From positions 53,262,757-53,326,756 of the forward strand of contig OZ007579.1 of the NCBI GenBank assembly GCA_963931925.1: DNA of 64,000 bases, written 5' to 3'. The stretch's first letter is position 1. Each line of letters starts with the position of its first letter. The notes below the pieces were generated by a model. That model ran no database searches. It saw only the letters and a list, made by a program, of their open reading frames with translations, and had not been told where the DNA came from. Of the stretch, positions 10,901 to 22,900 are shown one piece after another. The position numbers were made by a program, and so were the translations under genes. This DNA is from Onchidella celtica. Lineage: Eukaryota > Mollusca > Gastropoda > Systellommatophora > Onchidiidae.

Positions 10901-13900
10901 CTAAACTTACAAAACCGAGGCATATACAACAAAAAAATAGTTATTCTCACAGATGCTAAGTCAGTCCTGCAGGCCCTTCAAAGTTCACATGATTATCATC
11001 AAAACAAACTCACCTCTGCCTTAGTGCAGTTATGCCACACAGCAAGCAACGTGGTTCTCCAGTGGATCCCTGGCCACTGTAACATCGGAAATGATAAGGC
11101 AGACACTCTGGCAAAAAATGGCGCAAACTTCCCCCAAGACAAAGAAAACATAACAGTCTCAGAAGCTAAAAGTCACATTAAGGCAGCCTTGAAATCCAAG
11201 TGGAAACAAAGTCACCCAAGCCATGTAACAGACGATGCGATACACTTGCTCAGCAGAAATGAGCAAACTATCATTTTTAGGCTGAGAACAGGACATAACA
11301 GACTCCGGCAGCACCTTTACAAAAAATTCAGGGTGGGAGAAACTGAGACATGCCCATGTGGAAACTGCCCAGAGAATGCAGAACATGTCCTCCAACAATG
11401 CCCCCTATACAGAGAACAGAGGGAAAACAGCTGGCCCCGAGGTGCGGCACTACACACCAAGCTATATGGGACAGCAGAGGAACTCAGGAGCACAGCATCC
11501 TTCATAAAGGCTACCGGCCTCCTGATATAAATAGACTGACACGAAGAACGCAGAAGAAGAAGAAGAAAAGTGTTACTGGCAGTGAAAAAAGAAAGGGGAG
11601 AGCAAAAATAAATGAATGTGAACGAGAGCTGGAATGAATAGCACAGAGAGAGAAGAAGAGTGAAAATGAATCGTTGAATGAATGAGAGTGAGAGAAAGAG
11701 AGCCAGAATGAACGAGAGAGAGTGAAGGAGAAGGCAAGAGTGAAGAACAGAGAGAGAGAAGGAGAGCAAAAATGAATGAATGAAAATGGAGAAAGAGAGA
11801 GAAGAAGAGCAAGAATGAATGAATGTGAGAGGGAGGGAAGGCGAAACGTGTAACTGCCACCAACTGCAAACAACAAAAATGGGCAAGAAAAAAAAACCCC
11901 TAATAAGAATGCACGGCAGTTGACTAAGTAGCACGGTCATTCACTTCCTTCGCTCGTTTTCTTCTTTCCGCCTCACCGCCACTTATAATCGAATCCACTG
12001 ACACACGGAATACAGTATTGAAAGATTCGAATCTGCCCAAACTCAGGTAAGATGGTAGACACAGCGCCGGGTCGCACTTAACACTTAGTGCCCAAATTGC
12101 GGAGGTATATGGATCCCCATAAGGATGTGATTTTAGGAGTTAGATCTAGCCTAGACTTGGGAAGGAGTAATATAGTGAGTTACAATATTTCATGTTCTGA
12201 GCGTTAATCGCCATTCCACGCATTTACTATAAAAACATCCACCTAGAAGTAGAGGACTAATTTGCCAGATCAGAGGGGCGTTGCCTCCTTGCGAACCCCC
12301 GCTTTTTGACGTTCCTAAAGTTGCGTCCTTGTATCCCTATTGTGTAACTCAAGTGGAACTCCTCCCTAGTCTTCTCAACATTATTTTCCTCTGTTTGTTG
12401 ATTTGGGGGGGGCCTCACGCTGAAATTCCAGACTGCCACGATCAAAGATAGGAATGATATAGTTTCAAGTACAGCACATGCAGCTTCATTATAGACTTAG
12501 ACCAAGTTCTCGTACACATTCCTCTTCCTGTTGTGAGTGCTGTCTTTACTATCCAGTTCTCTGGCTATCTTACTCTCCTCCTCACATTCTGCCTTGAACT
12601 CTGAAGTATTGTCATTGTGTGAGTGGCTCCCATAGTTCTAAGATCCGCTTACAAGGTTGCTTTTATGTTTGTGGTGTATTATTTATGTTGCATGTCATGT
12701 GTCCCTCAAAATCTTGGTTTGTCCCTCAGAATCTTGGTTTGTCCCTCAAAATCTTGGTTTGTCCCTCAAAATCATGGTTCTTGTCCCTCATTTTGATTTC
12801 TTCGGGTTGGCATCTCTGTAGGTTAGGTGAAAGTAGGTACAACTATGATAAAGAAAAGAATCTGACAGCAAAATAAAGCACATTGTTTATTGATAATATT
12901 TACTATAAGTGCAAAGTGTTTTTCAACTTTGCTTTTAAATATTGACCACATGGTGGACAGGCCTATAAAGTTCATGTAGCAAGCTCCCCCCCCCACCACC
13001 ACCACCACCACCACCACCACACACACGCATGCACACACATGGCGTACATCTACTTTTTTGTTTGAGGTTTGAAATTTTCTTCCTTTTAATGATCATGCAT
13101 ATTAATAATAATGTATCGTCTACCCTTGTTCTCTTAGGGACCACCAAGAACTTCCAATCTGCTAGCACCAATTATGCTCCTGACAGGCCATGAGGGTGAT
13201 ATATTCTGTTGTAAATTTTCACCTGATGGTCAATTCATTGCCTCAGCCGGCTTTGATAGACTGATCTGTAAGTATTTGTTGAATTAAAATTAATAATCAT
13301 GTTCTCCAAAATGGAGAAATTCACATAAATCAAATTTAAGAATGTTGTTCGGAGTGCATCTGTAGTCTAATTGCAAAGCCAGATAGAGAAATGTTAAGTA
13401 CTGAGTTGGGCTCACTGTTCAGCAATGAAACGGCTTTAATATAAAATACCACGGCTGAAATTGAAATATCACTTTTCTCAAGATCAAATTGGCCTTAAGG
13501 CTAGGCTAAAATCTCCATGTTATGTAGTTAAGATCAGATGACTTGGAGCAAACAAATTCCAAGAGTAAAAAATTTGAAAATTTGGTGAAGAAAAATGTGT
13601 AGAAACAGTTGATTTCTTTTATTTCTTTTCTCCCTGTCTACATTCAACATTAAAGTACTTGATATTTTGAACTTGCTGATTTGTTATCACTGGAATCATG
13701 AGACATAGTCACATATGAATGGCACAGCTAAGAACAAAATGCATTCCTGATTTTGAATCTGTGAGCTGTCAGGTTGCTGGGGATCAGAATTTTGTTTTAT
13801 AGAGTGGATGAATAACCCAGCCTTGCTGCCTTGCAAGAGAATCTCGTAATTTAAGGAGGTTGAAATGGACAAGAATAGCCAAGAAGGTTTGGCTAAAAAA

Positions 13901-16900
13901 TTCTGTTTGGAAAAAAGTTGGGCTCAGTGTGAAAACTGCTTGTATCTTCAGTCAATAGGTAGTGATCAACTGCTAGGTGGTCACTGTCATGGTAAGCTTA
14001 CTGCATAATGGTGTTGTATCTTGTTTGATTGTCTGTCTGCAGATTTCTGGACAATTTATGGAGAGTGTGAAAACTTTGCACTACTGAAAGGTCACACAGG
14101 AGCTGTGATGGAATTACAGTTTTCCACAGATGGCAGGTGAGACAGAGAGAGAGATGTACAGAGCCAGCACAAGTGACAACAGCAAGTGTAGCAATAGAGT
14201 CATGCAAAAACTGTCTGTAACGACATTCAAATAATTTGGGACTTTAAAGACAATCTAGATTTCTCACTCCCTCACTCACACACATACATGCATACACACA
14301 CTCACATTAATTTTGATAAATATGATGTTTTCATAATCAGAGTTTGATTCTCATTTTATTTCAACCATGACCTAAGATTTTCTTCATGCTCATCCCCAGC
14401 ATGTTGTTTACAGCTTCTACTGACAAGACCATTGCAGTGTGGGACATTGAGTCAGGTGACAGATTGCGAAAGTTGAAAGGTCACCAGACGTTCGTAAACA
14501 GTGTCAACCCAGCACGCCGAGGGCCACAGTTGTTGTGTAGCGGCAGTGATGATGGCACTGTGAAGGTGTGTTAAGATGTAACAGTTGAAGCAAATTTCAG
14601 CACGTTATGATGGGGAGAGTCAGATGAACTGATCGTCTGCCCCTTAAAAACGAAACTGTCTCGAACTGTTGTAAAAAATAAATAACAGAATCCGATGAAC
14701 AATTAATACTAACGTTTAATAACTGTAAACAAGAGCTGATATCCACAGGTTACTTACACCTAGCTAGCCGGGAAGACACACTTCTACCTATGACTGGATT
14801 TGCACATCTACGATTTACACCCACAACTTTCACCCTACGATTTGCACCACTCCTGCTCGCCTGGCCCCCCTTATATATATTCTGTCCAGGAACGTTCAGG
14901 AAGCGGCTTAACCGCCCCATAAGCACGAGACAGACCTAGATCGTTCGGGACACATACCAGCCACCCAATCGTACACAGACACGTCACAGAATTACATCAC
15001 TCAAGGTCGACCTAGCGTAATCTCGGATACCGCAGTACCTTCTTAGACCTTCTAGATTTTCTACAGTGAAACAAACAAGCCACATCAAAGAGAAATACCG
15101 GCCTTGCTGGCGAGAGGGGGGAGGAAGGTCGCCGAGTTAGACTCGCCAAGCGGGGGGGGTGAGAAAATATCGATCGTCCTACTAGTGGGACGCTACATAA
15201 GAGATAGGAGATTTTCTCATATTGCATGTTAGAATTGTGTGTCAGCTGTCACCCAGACATGGTTTGCAATCTTCCTCTTAAATTCATGGGGTCTATTGAG
15301 ATTCTTTTTATATTATGTTTCAGCTTGGTTGCTATTATTCCACTACTAGAGCATTTGTCAGATGGATAGTTATTGGATGTGAGTTGAAGTAGACAGTTTC
15401 ATCACAATTTATTGTTATTAATATTATTATTATGAAGTATTAGTAGTACATGTGTATGTAGTAGTATTTTTTTAGTTGTTGTGTTCTGTGGTAGGTACAA
15501 GTGATGTAGAATAAAATACTCTTCTGTTTCCTTTTAAGAAATAAACGGCATGGTCGTCATGGCGTGAAGAGATAGTGTGGAGGGCGAACAACAGGGTATC
15601 GCTGCAGAACTTAAAGGTTAATTCGTTTATTTATTTGGTTTTTGTTAGCTGAAGTACTATGAAATCAGCGGATTTTAATCTAATCAAAATGCATTGAGAT
15701 TTCTATGTAATTTGGCTTGTTGCAGACTTGGGACGCAAGAAAAAAAGGCACAGTGAACACATTCCAGTGCACGTATCAAGTGACAGCAGTGACATTTAAT
15801 GACACGGCAGAGCAGATCATTTCTGGTGGAATTGACAACGAGCTGAAGGTGAGCTGTTTCAAAGTTGTGTTCTGAACTTATTTGTGACCCTATGACGTAC
15901 ATAGTAAGTTACACATTCTGCAACCCTGCCTATCCTAGGTTAACGTTGTCATTAAATCAGGTGATTTTGTATTAACCCAAGAACCCAGTACCTTGGGATG
16001 TGCTTTGTAAATCATATTTTAATTTAGCAGTGCTATCTATGTATTAGGTGACTTTATATGACACATTCTCAAAAGGTGTTTCCCTCCCAATGTCACTCTT
16101 CTCAGTCCAGGTTTACAATAACCGGAAATGCGTTTCATTTATATCTCGCAAGAACAATACTCACCTCTTTTGCAAGTAAAGGCTCAGTGTTTTGCTTAGT
16201 CACTGTTCTCTTGGTTGCCTGCTGAGCGTGACATCGAAGTGAATTGTACTGGGCTATTTCTTTCTTGAATTTTAATAAAATGTGAATGTGGCATCCTATA
16301 GCCTTTTTGTGTGAAATGGAAAGTTGGATCTTGGGAGCTATTTACTATGTATTTGTTTGTTCAAGAGATCTCCATTGTTCTGATTGAGACTAGATCTACA
16401 CATGGCGCGACCTCTTTGATCCCTGCACAGGTCTACACACACTTCACTCTCTGCTTTCATTTTTACTGCACTTCCTGAACGAATCTCACACAAATATATC
16501 CCAGCAGTCATGTTTTGAATGCTACAACATAAAAAACAACGACCACCTGCGCATACAGATAACTCTGCCTTCAAATAATATGAACTGAGATGTCCTTGCA
16601 CCGTATCGTGTCACCATGATGTCAAAGACATATCATCATTATGTTTTGTGGTGCAAGATCATGCTCAGTTTTCTACCAATGAACTCTGGAGCCTTTCAGT
16701 TTATGTATCTATAGTTCAAATCTGAAGTGAACCTAGACTTTCTTGCTACTTATGGAGCATAGGAGAGAGTAGTCTCGAATGACATTTTACTCGGATGTCA
16801 TGATGACACTAAAAACACCCTATCAAATGCACAAATTGCAATACTGACTCTTGAATGCAGCTAGAAAAGACACAATTATGCATTGATTTCGTCATTTCAT

Positions 16901-19900
16901 CCATCAGATGCCCACATCTTTTGACATTATCGGATATTACTGACTCATTACTGTGTCGTCAGTGGCGTCCGAATTACCAGATGCCGCTATTGTTATTACT
17001 GAATTTTGACAAAGTGGGGATCAAAGTTATCTTTTCACTCAAAAATTGTGAATCTCGAATGCCTATGGATACAATATCCATTGCTTTAAAGAATGTTAAA
17101 GTGTTTTTGAAGACTTGACTTGGTGCAACAAAGTAGGGGCCACCTATTGAGAATGAGTCATATGCAAACACACTTGATCCAAGCTCAACCAAAGCAAAGC
17201 AGGCTTGTGAAAAACTTGAAACAAAATTTTAGTGACAAAAGGGTTAAGTGTTCAGTGCTATTACATATAAATGAAGAGACATAAAATGTATTGACAAACT
17301 GACAAAGAATATTTGTGTAGCCATCCGAGAAAACTGAGGGACTTCGTGCAGTTTGGTGGTATGGAGATATTGGTATCACTAAATAGATTATTCAAAGTCC
17401 TTTCATTTGGTAAAAATATATTGCTGTAATTTAATTAGCAGAGAAGACAAGGCCTCTCGAAGACAGGAAGTGACACAACCAGTTTTGAGAGAAACGCAAA
17501 GTTTCAGCTTTTAGTCAATCAGTTTTGAGGCATAATACCCTGCTCAAACAGGATTATCATTTGGAAAAGGAATAGTAAAGAGGTTAAACTTTTCAAAAAT
17601 ACCGAAAAAGCAAAATCGATCGATTTGTCTCTATCATGCCTATTAATGATTTTCTTGAATCAGGTAGCGCCGAGATGTGCCTCATTTTGTCGGGCGGCTA
17701 CACATTTATTGTTCAAGTAAGCAAGATGCAAGGAGTGTATCTAGGGTATGAACCAAAAGTTAAGCAAAAATAAATTTTTTATGGCTATATTTTCCAGCAT
17801 TTCAATTTTTTTATACATGTACACTCTGTATGTAGTTTTGACGAGCTGTCGATGTGGGGCCATTTTAAAAAAAAAAAGTTTTTTCCTTTTGATTTTTGTT
17901 GATATTATGAACCTCATTGGGAGACACTGTAGCTAACAATTCTCCTGCTAAATGTTTTTGTCTCTTTCAAAGGTTTGGGATCTCAGAAAGAATGCAGTTT
18001 TGTACAAAATGAGGGGACATTCAGATACAGTGACAGGAGTTGAATTGAGTCCTGAAGGGTCTTACTTGTTGTCTAATGCCATGGATAACACTTGTAAGTT
18101 TAGCTAGTAACTTTTTTCTCTCTTACATGGGGTACTTCCTTCTTCACTCTCAGATCCCAAGATTTGCTCCAGATTTCATGTTGAGATTCCATGCACAAAA
18201 CTCTCTTTCCAGAAATAAACATCTCATTGAAATTTAATTTTTTTCACAAAAACGAAAGGAAACAGACCCAGTTATGATGAGCTAGTGTTCAAAGTGAAGC
18301 AAAATGGTGGATACTTCTGTCAGTTTAAGATTGTCAGCAGATTTGTCTTATAGGTAGACACAAAACATTTCTCTTCATTTCCTTGTTAATGATGCTGATA
18401 TAGATAGGTTCATGGACAAACCATACTCTGAATAATTTTTCATGAGTTTTCTCATTTCAAATGTAAATGTTTTAAATTATCAGAAGTGTGAGCTATTTGC
18501 TGAAAGCTTGAATGTTCCTATTTCACCAGTGCGGATCTGGGATGTTCGTCCATTTGCTCCACAAGAAAGATGTGTCAAGATCATGTCTGGTCACCAACAC
18601 ACTTTCGAAAAGGTAAGTTGTCTTTCAGCATTCTAGGACAATGGATTATCGCAGACCTAATGGCCCTATAGTTGTCATCCTAGGACAATGGGCTATCGCA
18701 GATCTAATGGCCCTATAGTTGTCATCCTAGGACAATGGGCTATTGCAGACCTAATGGCCCTATAGTTGTCATCCTAGGACAATGGGTCATTGCAGACCTA
18801 ATGGCCCTATAGTTGTCATCCTAGGACAATGGGCTATTGCAGACCTAATGGCCCTATAGTTGTCATCCTAGGACAATGGGCTATTGCAGACCTAATGGCC
18901 CTATAGTTGTCATCCTAGGACAATGGGCTATCGCAGACTTAACTGTACTATAGTTAGCATCCTAGGACAATGGGTTATTGCAGACCTAATGGCCCTATAG
19001 TTGTCATCCTAGGACAATGGGCTATCGCAGACTTAACTGTACTATAGTCAGCATCCTAGGACAATGGGTTATTGCAGACTTAACTGTACTATAGTTGTCA
19101 TCCTAGGACAATGGGCTATCGCAGACTTAACTGTACTATAGTTGTCATCCTAGGACAATGGGTTATTGCAGACCTAATGGCCCTATAGTTGTCATCCTAG
19201 GACAATGGGCTGTCGCAGACTTAACTGTACTATAGTTAGCATCCTAGGACAATGGGTTATTGCAGACTTAACTGTACTATAGTTGTCATCCTAGGACAAT
19301 GGGTTATCGCAGACTTAACTGTACTATAGTTGTCATCCTAGAACAATGGGCTATCGCAGACTTAACTGTACTATACTTGTCATCCTAGGACAATGGACTA
19401 TCGCAGACTTAACTGTACTATAGTTGTCGTCCTAGGACAATGGACTATCGCACTTAACTGTACTATAGTTGTCATCCTAGGACAATGGACTATCGCAGAC
19501 TTAACTGTACTATAGTTAGCATCCTAGGACAATGGGTTATTGCAGACCTAATGGCCCTATAGTTGTCATCCTAGGACAGTGGGCTATCGCAGACTTAACT
19601 GTACTATAGTTAGCATCCTAGGACAATGGGTTATTGCAGACTTAACTGTACTATAGTTGTCATCCTAGGACAATGGGCTATCGCAGACTTAACTGTACTA
19701 TAGTTGTCATCCTAGGACAGTGGGCTATCGCAGACTTAACTGTACTATAGTTAGCATCCTAGGACAATGGGTTATTGCAGACTTAACTGTACTATAGTTG
19801 TCATCCTAGGACAATGGGCTATCGCAGACTTAACTGTACTATAGTTGTCATCCTAGGACAATGGACTATCGCAGACTTAACTGTACTATAGTTGTCATCC

Positions 19901-22900
19901 TAGGACAATGGGCTATGGCAGACTTAACTGTACTGTAGTTAGCATTATAGGATAATGGGCTATGGCAGACTTAACTGTACTGTAGTTAGCATCCTAGGAC
20001 AATGGGCTATTGCAGACTTAACTGTACTGTAGTTAGCATCCTAGGACAATGGGCTATTGCAGACTTAACCGTACTATAGTTAGCATCCTAGGACAATGGG
20101 CTATCGCAGACTTAACTGTACTATAGTTAGCATCCTAGGACAATGGGCTATCGCAGACTTGACTGTACTATAGTTAGCATCCTAGGACAATGGGCTATCG
20201 CAGACTTAACTGTACTATAGTTAGCATCCTAGGACAATGGGCTATCGCAGACCTGACTGTCCTGTAGTCGGCATTTACAACAGTGGCTATCGCAGACCTC
20301 AGTGTCCTGTAGTTAGCATTCTAGGTCAATGGATCATGGCAGACCTGACTGTCCCATACCTAGCACTCTAGGACAGTGTTGCAGACCTGACTGTCCTGTT
20401 GTTAGCACTCTAGGACAGTGGACTGTTGCAGACCTGACTGTCCTGTAGTTAGCACTCTAGAACAGTGGACTATTGCAGACCTGATTGTCCTGTAGTTAGC
20501 ACTCTAGGACAATGGACTATGGCAGACCTGACTGTCCTGTAGTTAGCACTCTAGGACAGTGGACTGTTGCAGACCTGACTGTCCTGTAGTTAGCACTCTA
20601 GGACAGTGGACTGTTGCAGACCTGACTGTCCTGTAGTTAGCACTCTAGAACAGTGGTCTATTGCAGACCTGAATGTCCTGTAGTTAGCACTCTAGGACAA
20701 TGGACTGTTGCAGACCTGACTGTCCTGTAGTTAGCACTCTAGGACAATGGACTATTGCAGACCTGAATGTCCTTTAGTTAGCACTCTAGGACAATGGACT
20801 ATTGCAGACCTGACTGTCCTGTAGTTAGCACTCTAGGACAATGGACTATTGCAGACTTGACTGTCCTGTAGTTAGCACCCTAGGACAATGGACTGTTTCA
20901 GACCCGACTGTCCTGTAGTTAGCACTAGGACAATGGACTATTGCAGTCCTGACTGTCCTGTAGTTAGCACTCTAGGACAGTGGACTATTGCAGACCTGAC
21001 TGTCCTGTAGTTAGCACTCTAGGACAATGGACTATTGCAGACCTGACTGTCCTGTAGTTAGCACTCTAGGACAATGGACTATTGCAGACCTGACTGTCCT
21101 GTAGTTAGCACTCTAAGACAGTGGACTATTGCAGACCTGAAAGCCCTGTAGTTAGCACTCTAGGACAATGGACTGTTGCACACCTGACTGTCCTGTAGTT
21201 AGCACTCTAGGACAATGGACTATTGCAGTCCTGACTGTCCTGTAGTTAGCACTCTAGGACAGTAGACTATTGCAAACCCGAATGTCCTGTAGTTAGCACT
21301 CTAGAACAATGGACTATTGCAGACCTGAATGTCCTGTAGTTAGCACTCTAGGACAATGGACTATTGCAGACCTGACTGTCCTGTAGTTAGCACTCTAGGA
21401 CAATGGACTATTGCAGACCTGAATGTCCTGTAGTTAGTACTCTAGGACAATGGACTATTGCAGACCTGAATGTCCTGTAGTTAGCACTCTAGGACAATGG
21501 ACTATTGCAGACCTGACTGTCCTGTAATTAGCACTCTAGGACAATGGACTGTTGCAGACCTGACTGGACTGTCCTGTAATTAGCACTCTAGGACAATGGA
21601 CTGTTGCAGACCTGACTGGACTGTCCTGTAGTTAGCACTCTAGGACAATGGACTATTGCAGACCTGAATGTCCTGTAGTTAGCACTCTAGGACAATGGAC
21701 TATTGCAGACCTGACTGTCCTGTAATTAGCACTCTAGGACAATGGACTATTGCAGACTTGACTGTCCCGTAGTTAGCACTCTAGGACAATGGACTTGTTG
21801 CAGACCTGACTGTCCTGTAGTTAGCACTCTGGGACAATGGACTATTGCAGTCCTGACTGTCCTGTAGTTAGCACTCTAGGACAGTGGACTATTGCAGACC
21901 TGAATGTCCTGTAGTTAGCACTCTAGGACAATGGACTATTGCAGACCTGAATGTCCTGTAGTTAGCACTCTAGGACAATGGACTATTGCAGACCTGACTG
22001 TCCTGTAGTTAGCACTCTAGGATAATGGACTATTGCAGACCTGAATGTCCTGTAGTCAGCACTCTAGGACAATTATGGACTATTGCAGACCTGGCTGTCC
22101 TGTAGTTAGCACTCTAGGAGAATGGACTGTTGCAGACCTGACTGTCCTGTAGTTAGCACTCTAGCACAATGGACTATTGCAGTCCTGACTGTCCTGTAGT
22201 TAGGACTCTAGGACAATGGACTGTTGCAGACCTGACTGTCCTGTAGTTAGCACTCTAGGACAATGGACTGTTGCAGACCTGACTGTCCTGTAGTTAGCAC
22301 TCTAGGACAATGGACTATTGCAGACCTGACTGTCCTGTAGTTAGCATTCTAGGACAATGGACTATTGCAGACCTGACTGTCCTGTAATTAGCACTCTAGG
22401 ACAATGGACTGTTGCAGACCTGACTGTCCTGTAGTTAGCACTCTAGGACAATGGACTGTTGCAGACCTGAATGTCCTGTAGTTAGCACTCTAGGACAATG
22501 GACTATTGCAGTCCTGACTGTCCTGTGATTAAACCGTTTGATAGGCTGCGAAAAATATTTTTTATTTTATGTAAAGGAAATTCCTGCCGGGTTTGAGGAT
22601 GGAGCTCAGTCTAGAAAAGTGAAAGACGATGATGTTAGTACACACATTATACTTTACACAAAGTACATGTCAGTTAGATCAGTGATGTGTATTACAGTGT
22701 TTTGTATTTGAGTTCTCCTCTCTATGGAAACCAGAACTAACAATTTTGCCTCCATAGGGCAGACACAGTGGGGTCAAAAGTATATAAAGTTCCCTCCTAA
22801 AATTTGATCTTTCAGAATTTGTTGCGATGTGCGTGGTCACCAGATGGTAGTCGGGTCACGGCTGGTTCAGGAGACAGATTTGTGTATGTGTGGGATACGA

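Noticed and set aside
11317-11940. 207-codon minus-strand frame rich in FSLSFIHS
   Set aside because: It is antisense to the retrotransposon and its purine-rich tail, and low in complexity.
14386-14574. A separate 62-codon WD40 gene
   Set aside because: It is exon 4 of SNRNP40 read through its splice sites, not an independent gene.
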